From Tetmemena sp. SeJ-2015 (Eukaryota > Ciliophora > Spirotrichea > Sporadotrichida > Oxytrichidae), in contig JAJKFJ010022785.1 of NCBI GenBank assembly GCA_027382625.1, forward strand, positions 62,001 to 126,000: 64,000 bases of DNA, in the 5' to 3' direction. Both the position numbers and the translations under genes were made by a program. The notes below the pieces were generated by a model. The model searched no databases, was not told the origin of the DNA, and saw nothing but the letters and a program-made list of their open reading frames with translations. Positions 10,860 through 25,179 of this stretch are shown one piece after another (position 1 is the first letter of the stretch; the number at the start of each line of letters is the position of its first letter).

Positions 10860-11927
10860 TATCTTGAGAGATGCGGTAAATCCAGTCAAGCCTAAAGCCT
10901 ATTCACTGAATCCATCTATGTTATAACCTCCATTTCCCATCACAAATGAAGTGATATACTATGAGGCTTTCTTTTAATTTAAATTTATTTTATAAATTTT
11001 GCCAATGGAGAATATTTGTTAACAGTTCCATTATGGTGGCCTCATAATTCTGATCAAAGCCAGCAAAATAATTTTGCTTCGCGATTGCAGCCTAGTTCAA
11101 GCTCATCCACAGCTGTTTTAAAATGAAGCAGAAGTAGAAACTAAGACCAGCAGAATTAGAGATAATTGAGTCTGTGTAGTCCAAGTAATAGCAAATTAAA
11201 TTCAGACTGACTATCAATCCTACAGAAGTACACAAGAAGAACAATCTAAAGCAATTATGAGCAAAGGATAAAAATTACTTAGTCGATCCAGATACAAAGG
11301 TCTCTCCAAAAGCCATTTCATAAAGTGAATGCAAGCAATAACCGAAGGAAAATATTAAGTAAAATATTATTTTTAATAGTGAGAAAAAGCATAATAGTCA
11401 AAGAAGGCAGCTGCTTGAAAAAATTCTGACTAAAATCTATCTGATTCTTGAGATATCGAGACCCATAGAATATCAGATTCGTTACTTATAAGACTTCGAA
11501 CAAGCCATATAAAGGACCTACAGTAAGAATTATGCAAAAGTAGTATACATATCAAATAAACGAGCCATTCATAAGCTTGCAGAATTGGTTTGGGAACGCT
11601 CTTGAAAAAAGTAAAGAAGAAAGCCCCAACTATAGATCCCTTGAAAGGTAAACTAATTTCTATCTAAAATGGAATTAAGCTCTCAATAAAAATACAAGTG
11701 TCCTCATATATGAAGGGAAGGCGTAAGATATGATACTCATGCACAAGTTAAATGAAAAATGAGAGAAGGATATCTTGGTTGCATTATTTGGATCAATTGC
11801 GGTCATTACTAGCATTCAAATAATTTTAAAATTAAATAAATTTATAAAATTAGAAATTTATTTAATTGATGCTAGTGAAATGCTCTACAACGAAAGAAGT
11901 GATTTTAAACTCATTTTTAAATTTTGA
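10860..11927 (+). CDS. Unrecognised gene, frame disturbed, IES-containing
   Basis: Coding blocks are recognisable by composition and by IES joins. One reads LNPSMLQPPFPITNEVIYYEA and joins to NGEYLLTVPLWWPHNSD across an IES (10968-11002). A later block includes YLVDPDTKVSPKAIS and RRQLLEKILTKIYLILEI. The end, DILVALFGSIAVITSEMLY, crosses a second IES (11813-11875) to a TGA at 11925-11927. In-frame TGAs occur within otherwise continuous coding (near 11268 and 11763), and the middle part has competing frames. It may be a damaged gene, contain small undetected IESs, or carry sequence errors. No domain was recognised. It ends 63 bp from the convergent neighbour. Confidence 0.5.
10968..11002. other. 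IES, pointer GC
   Basis: An AT-rich 35-bp insert. Removal joins YYEA to NGEYLLTVPLWW in frame. The pointer is only 2 bp, so support comes from the frame join. Confidence 0.55.
11813..11875. other. IES, pointer CTAG
   Basis: CTAG at 11809-11812 and 11872-11875 flanks 59 bp of almost pure A/T. Removal gives SIAVITSEMLYNERSDF in one frame. Confidence 0.75.
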
Positions 11928-11990
11928 TTTTTCTTTTCTAAAAATTTCATAAATAAAATGAAAATCTTGAAAATGTACATTCATTAAGTT

Positions 11991-14831
11991 TATAATATGT
12001 GGCTTTCATTTTTATTTATAATGAGAGTGTGTTATGAATAGTCATTGATTTCCGTATTAAGAATTGCAGATTGAAGCTAAATGCTCCTATTTAGCTTAGC
12101 CAGTTCTTCAAACGAGCTTTCTTAAGCTTTACTCTATTAAATTGTTCCTTGTGATTCCAAAAATTAAAAGTCCAGGCTATTTGCAGCATGTATATTCATG
12201 GATTTCTCTGTCCCTTCATCATCTACTTGAATTTATAGCTGACTCTATTTCAAATGTGCTCCATTAGATCTTTCTTTATCACGCTTTTCTTTAAAATTGG
12301 TATGTTCTCCTTCATCATTAAATCGATGAGCTTGATCAATGATCTTGCTATTCATTACAAAAATAGGCTACTTATCATGGAAATATTTTGCGTTTTAAGA
12401 ACTTTCAAAATCAGAGCAGACATCTGTTACTTATTTCTAAGATTCAAAAGCATTAACTGAATCTTAGCAAGACAATTTTTGGTTAGTTACTGACTTCATT
12501 GGACCTAGTTGACTTGAAAATATTTTCAATAGGTTTGAGTCTTGCGGCCTTAGAATTTGTAGTAGTACTGGGGAATTTGCTAACTGGAGTCTCTTAAGTA
12601 TTAAGCTGGCTTTGATTTTCACTTTTCTTTTCAGCTTTTTGACTATTAATCTTAGTAGAATCATTTTGAGGAGTTTAAGGCCGTGAGGATTTAAAATGAG
12701 GAGAAGTTTTGTCATACTCTTTGAAGCAATTACCTGCATCAAATTTTTTCTTAAGCTTAAGTAGAGCAGACTCCATCAAATTCTCATGATGCGACAACTA
12801 ATCCTAAATTAGCATTAAGTCATAGGTACAATCCTCTAACTTTTGTATCTCATCTTGTAAAAATTGAATTTTAAAGGAGACTTTGCATGATTGAGAAGAC
12901 TTTTGAGTTTGGTTATCATAATCTTATGAACTTTTGACTGTTTGAGAAGGAAATTTCTTTCTCGAAAATCTTCCCATTTTAAAATTGAAAAGTCATATAG
13001 GTCTGCTTCTTACCTATCTACTGTTTCTTCTTAGTAAGTGAGTCTTTTATAAACACTTCAATGGAAAATTAGTTCAAGGTTTAATCAGAGTCTTTGTCAA
13101 AGTAAAGCACAAAAGCCTCATAGAAGTTTACATTGACCTACTCATCTGTTTGTTTCCTTCTTTTGAAAATATTTAGATCCATCTTCTTATAATCAAAGTT
13201 GTAATTTTACTCTTCCGTGGTTGCGAAATAAAGATCATCACTTGCAACTATTTGAGTTGGTCCTTTTTTACTACTGTTTAAATCCTTATCCTTGAGAGCA
13301 GTATTTTATTTAGTGTAGGAAGTGTCCATATCTATTCCAAAATTAGCTGTTCGTAGGTAGTTTTCTTCAGCTGAATTGAGCATGTTACACTCATTAAGCT
13401 CAGGGTCAATTATGATCTAAGTTCTCTTAAGAATATCTTTCTAGCTAATGAATTCAGGCATTTAAGAGTTGCGCTTAACATGCTTTGACTTTGACACTGT
13501 CCTTGCTTAAATGTTACTAAAATTTTAATTCCTGCTCTTACTGTAGTCGTAATGGAGTCTCAATTGCGTGTTTTATTCATTTTAATAGCTGACGCCAAAA
13601 TTTTGGTCTAAGGAAGTTTCAAACAAGGCACTTTTTATAGTGCTAGGCACAGTAGATCCAGGCTGTCCAATTCTTATCTATGGCTTTTATCTCTTAGAAA
13701 GGAATTCATCAAATACTTATAAGCTAATAAAATAAAAAATACTGCGGATCTCACCTCAACTATGAGCTTATGATACTAGGCAGGTAAGAACTTATCCTGA
13801 CAATAATATTCCTTGCTGCCTATGATAATCTTATGAGTTGACTTTGACAGCTTTTCAATTCTAAGATTGATCCTATCCATCTTATCTTGATTGCTTTATT
13901 TAAGTTCCTTAATGAATTTGAGTTTCTCCTCGATGACTGAGAATTTGGGATTTGATAAGTTCTCATCGAAGAAGAACATTGAGTAATCTTTTCTACTGTA
14001 GTCTTTGACAAAGAGGTGATTATTTTTCTTGAGCATTTGCTCTTTTATTTTCTCAAACTCCTCCTTCTTGCGAGCTTTTTTATCAGTGGCTTAGGAAATG
14101 TTGAGAATGGAGCTGTTTGCCCCAAATATATTCATGACTCCCCCATTTAACTTATCAAAAAGAGCTTGCTTCAGAATCTTATCTTTTGAAGCTGATTGAT
14201 TTTTCAAAATTGAGGCGTTCATTTAGTTATCTGGGGAAAAGTAGAGGTATTGATTATCATGGGGCTAGTTTTATTAGGTGGCGTTGCTTTTTTGAAGCTA
14301 GGAGGACTACAAATCTGGAGACACGGAGTATTCAAATACTGAGTTCTATCTAACTTAAAATACATAGCTGTGGAGTTATTCCATAATAATATTAGCAAAT
14401 AGATATATTCAATGACATATTCAAAGTAAGTGATATTCAAAGGTTATTAAGGATTAGAAAGGACTGTATTGTATAAGGAGACTTGCTCATCAGGATCATA
14501 GTGCGAGTTATAGATCATGCTTGTTCCATTTTGATTTTAATGAATTTGGTTTGACTATTGGAGATTAGCGTTGCTGCTAAATAAATTCGTCTGATTCATC
14601 AGATAGGTCGAGTTTCCCAGGTCCATAGCAGAAGCTTGATCTTCCATACTATCTTCGAACATTTATTGCCTTATTCCAAGTACGTTTTAAGAAGAAAATT
14701 TTTGAAATTAAGTGTTAATCTTCGATTCTAACTTTTAGTTCTGATTTCATCTCTTCTTCATTTTATTTCTGTGATGAAGACTGCTTTTGCTAGGTGCAGA
14801 GGTGGAAGTTTGACTATAGCAAGAGGAACAT
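11991..14831 (-). CDS. Unrecognised low-complexity protein with several IESs
   Basis: Read on the minus strand to the TGA at 11991-11993. The likely first coding segment begins MFLLLQSNFHLCTQQKQ at 14831 and is joined by an IES to MEDQASAMDLGN. Further blocks include FDKLNGGVMNIFGANSSIL, SKDYSRKDYSMFFFDENL-like residues, a Lys/Glu-rich helical segment (EEFEKIKEQMLKKNN, EKLKFIKELK) and a Ser/Lys-rich C-terminal third. Three IESs with 6-8 bp pointers join the frame cleanly (13711-13736, 14329-14417, 14651-14717). A frame jump near 12465 suggests another. I recognise no domain. The start is uncertain, since an alternative upstream ATG at about 14839 reads into a TGA. Confidence 0.65.
13711..13736. 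other. IES, pointer AAATAC
   Basis: AAATAC at 13711-13716 and 13737-13742. Removal joins VEVRSAV to FDEFLSKR on the minus strand. The insert is 26 bp with one repeat. Confidence 0.8.
14329..14417. other. IES, pointer TATTCAAA (8 bp)
   Basis: TATTCAAA at 14329-14336 and 14418-14425. Removal converts a frame ending in TGA into a continuous one reading ITYFEYSVSPDLQ and on into NASILKNQSASKDKI on the minus strand. An 89-bp AT-rich insert. Confidence 0.88.
14651..14717. other. IES, pointer ATCTTCGA (8 bp)
   Basis: ATCTTCGA at 14651-14658 and 14718-14725. Removal joins KVRIEDS to MEDQAS on the minus strand. A 67-bp insert. Confidence 0.8.
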
Positions 14832-15042
14832 TATCCCATTTTAATTCAACTCTAATTATAATTTAGTAAGGTAATGGAACTCAATAGCTATCTTATTTAA
14901 TTTGTCAAACTCAAGTCATACATGTAATTATCTCTGCTATTTAAAATTTAATTTATTTAAACTCCTTATTCTCTAATACAGAAATTGATTGTAAACCTAT
15001 AATGAGGGAAAGAAACTTAATAATTTAAATTAAAAAATCAAA

Positions 15043-16942
15043 ATGCAAAGGGCTAAGCCTTACAGATAGCATCCTACAGGGGTAACATTCTAAATCCATA
15101 TTTACTCTATTATAGTACTTTATGCAGCTATATGATATAGCATTGAATTTAAGAATGTATCTAGTTCAGGAGAATGGCCCCACCAAGCTCGTGCTTGAAG
15201 ATCTCCATCATAAAAAATTCAAAGTTTAGATTGGAAACACCATAAGTTGCTCGTGCGGGGGTGGAAGAGAAGAACACTGCGTTCATACAGTAAGTTCACC
15301 TCATAGCGCTAATTTTACATAGATATACGCTCTTATTAAGATATTCAGGATGGAGGAAGGAGATGAATTGATCTGGCAACTAGCTTTCACTGACCAGGAG
15401 ATTTCCCAAATTATTCAAAATCGTCACAGAAATAGAAGCACAGCATGGAACAGGCAGGAATATGGAATTTATCAGCAAGTTTACTCATCTAACTTCAATC
15501 GACAACAGTCTCATTCCTAGTAGCCACCGAATAATCGAAGAGCACCTAACTATCAATCCTAATAGCCTAATAACACAGGAGAAGATGAATTCGAAGGCAT
15601 ATATTCTCTACCTCCTCCAAAGAAAGCAAAGGAGATTAAAAGAGCCACTGTGAATAGAATGACTCTTGAGAAGAATGAGCCTTGCTGTGTGTGTCATGAG
15701 AACATGAAACCAGAAGATAACCTGACTTTTTGCAAGTATGGTTGTGGCAGAAATATCCACATTGACTGTATTGAGGTTTGGGTGAAGCATAAAATGGTCA
15801 ACAAATAGCCGATCACTTGTCCTGTATTAAACATTCTAGTATTGATTGTTATAGCTTTGCAGAACTGATTGGGGGCAAAATGTTCTTGAAGAGCTAAAAG
15901 AAGAGACAAAGTAAAATCATGAGAATGCAAGGCTTCTCAAAGAATAAGACAAGTAGAAGAAATTTGTAACTGACAGCATTATGAACAAAGCTTTTGCTAA
16001 TGCTCCTCAAAATGACTGAGCATTTAATTGTTACTCTTGCAAAAGGAAAATTATGTATGAGGCCAAGTACTAATGCTTACTATGCGAGGTAACTTTTCTT
16101 CTGATTCTAAATTTAAAAGTAAATAGAGATTTGCAAGATATGCTTTGACTTTTATCATGATAGACACGATTTTATAGTGAGGCCTTCTCCAGATAAGGAC
16201 TGGGAGCCAGCTTTCAGACCATAGCCACAAATCACTGATTAAAACGAAATTTAGAACTTGCAGAAGCTTTAAAGCGAATTGAAGAATAGAGAAGCGAAGT
16301 TAGATGACTACAATAGGCTATTGGACATATAAACAAGGCAAACTGTTATAAAATTGCCAAAATACCTGCGTCTAGTGTTTGAGAAGTACTTCCCTCCTAC
16401 TCAGGAGTATATGAAGATGCCTTTGATCTACTGCAGTTTCTGTGAAATGAAGATTGATGATAAAACCAAAGGCCTGATTTTCAAGAATTGCGAGCATTAA
16501 ATTAATCACAAAAGAAATTAATTATCTTTAAATTTGAATGTATTGATTGCATCCACAAAGGGTGCTTGGAAGATTAGTTTAGACTTTAAAAGAATGAATG
16601 CAGCATTTGCAAAGCAGTTATAATTTTATAATGGCTGGGTACTTGAAGGCAGCTAGCATAGCCAAGATTTAAACTAATAACGTGCTCTAACAGAAATCTA
16701 AGTTCCAAGAAAAGTTTGGCTAAAATTCTCAAATACCAAAGGATGCAGTAAATGGTGGTCTATATAAAAGCGACATGATACTTTCATCGAATTAAACCAA
16801 GGAAAAATTGATTACTGTGAAACGGTAATCTGAAAACGGGCAGATAAGAACTGAAAGTTTTATTGGATTTAATTTCAAGGCCAAGGCTGAAGAGACTAAG
16901 CTCTAAAATAATAACTCTAATGAGAACTTTAATTTATTATGA
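15043..16942 (+). CDS. ZSWIM2-like: ZSWIM2-like E3 ubiquitin ligase (SWIM, RING, ZZ, RING)
   Basis: Starts MQRAKPYRQHPTG and ends at the TGA at 16940-16942. Domains in order: a SWIM zinc finger (ISCSCGGGREEHCVH), a RING with CCVCHENM, CKYGCGRNIHIDC and CPLCRTDW, a ZZ-type finger (CYSCKRKIM, CLLCEICKICFDFYHDRHDF), and a second RING (YCSFCEMKI, HKGCLEDQF, CSICK). The order is that of ZSWIM2/MEX, a self-ubiquitinating E3. Introns are GT-AG: 34 nt at 15082-15115, 33 nt at 15290-15322, 31 nt at 15824-15854, and about 40 nt after 16088. An IES lies inside the second RING near 16497-16545. An in-frame TGA occurs at about 16018-16020 just before the ZZ finger. It could be removed as a 15-bp micro-IES with pointer AAT. 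The C-terminus is a basic tail (SKFQEKFGQNSQ). Confidence 0.9.
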
Positions 16943-17066
16943 GGAATAAAAAACATAGCCTAGCACTTAGTAGTAGAAACCTGCTTTCTCTCTAGCTTCC
17001 CTAGGTTTAAATGACAGGTTTTAAAATACAACCTAGTCTGGCAACTTTCACAATTTATAAAAGTCT

Positions 17067-17793
17067 ATGATTAACTTTTACCCACGATCAAACTTCCTTG
17101 AGTTTTAGAAGCAGCAGAATGAGAACGTTGACGTTCAGCAATAGCTTTTGGATAGAATGAGAGATAAGAAGGTTAAGGAGCACTTAAGGATGAGAGACAA
17201 AGAGATGCGGTTGAAGAAAGCCAAAGATGCCCAAACTAATGGGAGCGCTCCTTTAGCCAAATATTACAGAGAGCAGATAGGAGCTTAAATATATAATAGA
17301 AGTATTTATTTATTTTATTTATTTAGCTACCAAAAACAATGAAAGTTTGTTGCAAGATTCTCAATTTCCCTTTGTATAAAGTGTGCTGCAATAAAATGCG
17401 CTTTTGATTACGAATTCAACTCCAGTCTAAATTAAGAACATCAACTAGGAGGAGATGAAAAACGATCCTAGAAATCAAAAGAACCAAAGGTTATAAAGTG
17501 AGATAAGAATAAGATCTAATGTTCACAGCAGAGGAAATGTCACGAAGAGCTAACATAGGCCAAACTAGAGTAAAGTTATATAAATAATATTTTTAATTGA
17601 TTTTTTAAACTTGAATTAATTAAAATAGAGCAACGCTCGGCCTGAAATAGATATCGAGGACTATAGAGGGTTCTTAGGAGACCTTAAAGTGGATTTGAAT
17701 TAAGACTTTCAGCAAAGGTTTAAGCAGGATCCAAATAGAAGTGTCGGTCTCATAGAGAAAGCCATTCCTAATATCCCTATAGAGATGTAATGA
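17067..17793 (+). CDS. Small basic helical protein, unknown
   Basis: Reads MINFYPRSNFLEF and ends at the TGA at 17791-17793. It has a Lys/Arg-rich helix (DKKVKEHLRMRDKEMRLKKA) and a C-terminal conserved-looking block (PEIDIEDYRGFLGDLKVDL). Two IESs, at 17286-17328 and 17571-17630, are removed cleanly. After removal the protein is about 205 aa. The frame is open upstream of 17067, so the start could be earlier. No family was recognised. It is convergent with the kinesin gene, 111 bp apart. Confidence 0.65.
17286..17328. other. IES, pointer AGCT
   Basis: AGCT at 17282-17285 and 17325-17328. Removal joins YYREQIGA to TKNNESLLQ. A 43-bp insert, nearly all A/T. Confidence 0.85.
17571..17630. other. 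IES, pointer TAGAG
   Basis: TAGAG at 17566-17570 and 17626-17630. Removal joins HRPNQS to NARPEIDIEDY. A 60-bp AT-rich insert. Confidence 0.85.
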
Positions 17794-17904
17794 TTATTTA
17801 TCCTTTACCCATAATACTTTAAATTAAAGATGCTTTTGGGAATTGATTTGCATTATAGTATAAATTTCTATCTTAAAAACATCCTATTTATGTTTAAGCT
17901 AAAT

Positions 17905-21137
<3,233 letters not shown>

Positions 21138-21275
21138 ATCGAAAATTAAATTAACTTTAAATCAATAAATATTATAAATCAATCTGGACTTCCATGAGAG
21201 TAACAAGAGTGGTGAACAAAGCTAAACCTCTTTAAATTAATTAAAATGATATCACACAATCCTTTGAAAATTTCC

Positions 21276-21786
21276 TCACTTTGCTAGGCTATTCTACTTC
21301 TAATCAACTTAACTCTCTATAGCAATCAGTTTTACAAATTTAAACTTACTTAGAATGTCTAGAAGGGATCTCTCAGTCATTAAGCTTAGCTTCTCAAGTT
21401 TGGTCTCTAAGTTCCTTTTGAGGTCAATATTTTCCTTCTTTGGAAGGAGTCCTTTGATTGGGTCTTCCTCGTTCTTAACATACTCTCTGATTTGCTTTTT
21501 GACTTTCTTCTGATACATCTGTTAAAAATAAAAAATTAATAGTTCGAGTTTAGCCACTTGTTTGAAGGATTCCATATTTTCTCTTTAAGGAAAGGATTTC
21601 GAGTCAAAGGGAGTGTAGTTTCTGAAAACGATGTCCCCTTCTATGTTATCTATAGGTAAAGTTGAATCTCACATTATAATTTGTACGTGAATCTATATTT
21701 GACTAGTTGGAAATATTGTTGGGGAATTAGAGATGTGGCTTATGAGTTTATTATTGTACCTCATCTACTTCCATTTCGTTTTCCAT
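21276..21786 (-). CDS. CCDC12-like: CCDC12/cwf18-like pre-mRNA splicing factor
   Basis: After removing two IESs the protein reads MENEMEVDNIEGDIVFRNY, then TPFDSKSFPQRENMESFKQ, a Lys-rich helix (QMYQKKVKKQIREYVKNEE), and the family hallmark LLPKKENIDLKRNLETKLEK followed by LSLMTERSLLDILSKFK. This matches the cwf18 family, where FRNY and APKKxxWDLKRDxxKKLEKLxxRT are conserved. Those are small spliceosome-associated proteins acting in the nucleus. Start ATG at 21786, TGA at 21276-21278. It is divergently arranged with the PI4-kinase gene (149 bp between starts). Confidence 0.85.
21524..21544. other. IES, pointer GTT
   Basis: GTT at 21521-21523 and 21542-21544 flanks 18 bp of A/T. Removal gives VAKLEQMYQKKVKK on the minus strand. 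Confidence 0.75.
21653..21767. other. IES, pointer ATCTA
   Basis: ATCTA at 21648-21652 and 21763-21767. Removal joins MENEMEVD to NIEGDIVFRNY on the minus strand, restoring the family N-terminus. 115 bp. Confidence 0.85.
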
Positions 21787-21934
21787 GTTTTAATTGATTT
21801 TTTGATTTAACTAACTCACTGATGATGAATGTGAAATATACATTCGTGGTATTTCTTTCTTCTTATGTTTGTGTGAGGAATTACGTGTTCCAGGAGAACT
21901 ATTTTTAAATAAATTTTACCAAAAGCCCCTCAAT

Positions 21935-24900
21935 ATGAATTAGAGTGAAGCAATTAGCACTAGCATAGATCTTAATCATCAGAACCCACTATAGACACCC
22001 AATCTCTTCTAAATGGAATACACAGCGCCCTCTGTCATGGAGATGTCTCATGAACTCCCCTTATAGATACAAAATCCGGTTTCTCTTCAGCCAAGCCTGA
22101 TTTAATAGAGGTCTTTTGTCTATAATAGACCTGCAGTCAAAAAGCAGAAAGCAAACATTAAGATTAACTTCAAGAACATACTTGATGAAGTACTAGATAA
22201 GAAAAACTGGCAATAGAAATGGAAGAAGATCAAAGATTTTGTCAAATAGAAGAGAAGCTAAGGGAAGGGCAAAGTAAGCGAGAGAGATGATGTTTTCAAT
22301 GCTTTATTGGCTTTGTATGCAGGTGATGAGGAGGATGAGGTGTTCAGTGAGCTAGCTATTCTCTATGAAAAGTACCCTGAGGAAATAGAATTCTATGTGC
22401 CTTAGCTGTGCACTTATCTGTTCCATTTCAATAAAAACTAACCTAGAGGCAGCACTATTCACCAAACAGTCATTCAGGCTCACAGCACTTAGACCTGCTT
22501 GAGAAATTTTTACTAAGTAAATCCCGCAGGTCACTCAAGTTTGCTCACTTGATATTTTGGTACATAGTTGCTGGCATTGATGATGCTGAGAGTATTTAGA
22601 TGAGTCAGCATAAAGAGCCATAGCTTTGGGAATTTCTCAGAAAACTTATTCGCAGCAGCTGAAGAGTAAATTCCAAGAGCTTCTATAAGTTCTTCAGAGG
22701 AGCTGAAAAATCAAGAAGAACTTCTTAAGAAGCAGATCTAGTTACCTTAATTAGAAGAACTTGCTGATACAGGCTCCTCTTCAGTGATTCGCTATGACTA
22801 CACCTAGGGGATCACTTAACTTGACAGCATAGCACTTATAAATAGGCATGACTAGTAGATAATCCGAACTTTGACTAATAACATGACTGAGCACTAGCTT
22901 TTCTTCCAGACGCCTAAGTTTGTCTCAGACTTGATTCACATCTCTGAAGTGCTCAAGCCAGTTCCTCAATTAGAGAGAAACAAGATGCTGTCAGAGTTGC
23001 TCCAATAATTGAATAAGAATCTTCCAGCTAATGTGTACATCCCTATAACCCATGACAACATCATTCAATCTAAGTTTTAGAGCAATAAGAAGAATGACCG
23101 CAAGAAGAGAGTGGCAAAGCATAAGGTGCTCTAAGTGTGCACAGAGTACAACTTCTGCCTTCACTCGAAGGAGAGAGTACCTTATCACATCATCATCGAG
23201 ATAGAACAAGACGAGGATGAATTTTCCAACAGGTCTAGAAGTGACTCACAAGCCAGAAAGGATACTCTTAGTGGGGATGAATCTTCTCAACTATCCAATA
23301 ATGAGATAAACCACTCTATCCAAGATAGTGCACAGCGAAAGAAGAAGGGCTCCTTTAGCTTCAAGTCCAAACTCAATCTCAAAAGCGCGAAAAGCAACGA
23401 TAAAAAAGGGCAACAGCAGTAGTTCATAGAGATGAAGGAGTTCAGCAATAATCCAGCTTCTGCAAGGAAGGAAAGCTCACACATATTCTCTGATGAAGAT
23501 ATACAAACTCAGGCTCATTCAAAATACACACATACATACAATCACAAATTATTAAAATACTTGAATGAACAGGAGTATCACGTCCAAAGAAAAGCCAAGT
23601 CAGTTGAAAATGAGAGAAATGCTGGCAAGAAGTACATTCATTTATTTAATTTACAAGCTTGAAAAGAATAAACTTACAAAGGAGTACTCCTAGGATTTCC
23701 TAGAGGAGTACAAAAGTGTTAACAATCCTTAAAATAAACAGAGCAAGAAGAAGAAGAAACTATCTAAGAAATTCTATGAATCTGATACGAATAATGATAA
23801 AGGAGATAGAAATAATTAGAATCTTTCTGATACTATGATTGAGGATAAAAGTGATGAAGACGATGAATTCCTTTACTACAATTACAATTTAAAATAATAA
23901 ATATACTTCACAATTATAATTTTATTTCAGTGAGAAAATAAATTAGATATATTTCTATTGGTTTATAGATCATCATTAATTTATCTTATTTCTTGAAATT
24001 TTAAACGTACTAAAATATTTTATTGAATTATGAATTATAATTACAATAAGTAATCTCTATTGTCGAAAATGTGCTCCTGCTTTACCTCTTAATTTACTTT
24101 TTATAAGGGCAAATTATGGTTTAGAACAAAGAGTCAAGTAAACCAGTAGGCCTCTTTGGCAAGAAAAATTATGAGGAGATCTAACTAGAACTCAAGCAGA
24201 AAAGCAAGTTCAGACAAGTAAGGAATCACGGCTTCATTTCTGTCATCGTCAAGAGTGGCGATGATTTAAGATAAGAGCAGTTTGCAGCACAGCTGATAAA
24301 TATTTATCCACTTTAAATTATTGAAACATTCATATTATGTCTTTATCTAAGTTCAAGGATATTTTCGACAGTCATAAACTAAAACTATGGCTCAAGCCTT
24401 TTAACATCATAGCAACTTGCCACGATGGAGGCCTTATACAAACTATCCCTGATACTCTCTCCATAGATAGGTTGAAAAAGACTTACCCAGAATTTTAAGA
24501 CCTCAGATCCTATTTCATTAGCACATATGGCGGCCTACAATCTTAAAATTAAAATAACGCTTCTCAAAGGAAGAAAAGATTCAGAGAGGCTAGAAATAAC
24601 TTCATTTAATCAATGGCAGGCTACTCTTTGCTATGCTATATTCTCCAAATTAAAGACAGACACAATGGAAATATTCTATTAGATTCTCAGGGCCACGTAG
24701 TTCACGTTGACTTTGGATTCATGCTCTCTAACTCACCAGGTAACTTCAACTTCGAGGCTTGGACGTTTAAGCTTACTCAGGAGTATGTTGACGTGATGGG
24801 AGGTATTTCCTCTCCCCACTATGATAAATTCACTAGACTCATGACTAAGGGATTCCTCTGCCTGAGAGAGCACGCAGAAGAGATAATTTCATTCGTAGAG

Positions 24901-25101
24901 ATGACTATGATCTCTGGAATAGATCTGCCCTGCTTCTAAGGCTCTGATAGAGTCCTCGAGTAGCTGAGAGAGAGGTTCAAGCTTGAGATGACCAAGAACG
25001 AATGCAAGTAGTTCATTCGTCAAATGGTTAACAAATCCACTAATAATCTAAGAACTAAGCTCTATGATTTCTATCAAAAGAAAACTGTGGGTATATGGTG
25101 A
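21935..25101 (+). CDS. Phosphatidylinositol 4-kinase, type III beta-like
   Basis: Starts MNQSEAIST and ends with TGG-TGA at 25101. The helical domain includes EFYVPQLCTYLFHF, then EKFLLSKSRRSLKFAHLIFW and IVAGIDDAESI. The central segment contains NKNLPANVYIPIT and VCTEYNFCLHSKERVPYH. An acidic/Ser-rich insertion follows. The catalytic part reads SVIVKSGDDLRQEQFAAQLI, LWLKPFNIIATCHDGG, then loop IKDRHNGNILLDSQGHVVHV and DFGFMLSNSPG (the PI3/PI4-kinase DRHxxN and DFG motifs). It ends FTRLMTKGFLCLREHAEEII. It phosphorylates PtdIns at position 4, and the beta type acts at the Golgi. IESs are at 23637-23655 and 23889-24047. Others are likely near 22470, 24060 and 24300, where the frame changes. 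Confidence 0.92.
23637..23655. other. IES, pointer TACA (19 bp)
   Basis: TACA at 23633-23636 and 23652-23655. Removal turns a frame ending in TGA into GKKYKLEKNKLTKEYSQ. Confidence 0.8.
23889..24047. other. IES, pointer AATTACAAT (9 bp)
   Basis: AATTACAAT at 23880-23888 and 24039-24047 flanks 150 bp of very AT-rich DNA in the linker before the catalytic domain. A further small shift is needed downstream (about 24050-24110) to reach the kinase frame. Confidence 0.7.
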
Positions 25102-25179
25102 TGAACATATTTTAAATTTTGATTTATTCAATTCTTTGTGCAAACTACTTGGTAGAAATGAATGGATCTTAATTTAATA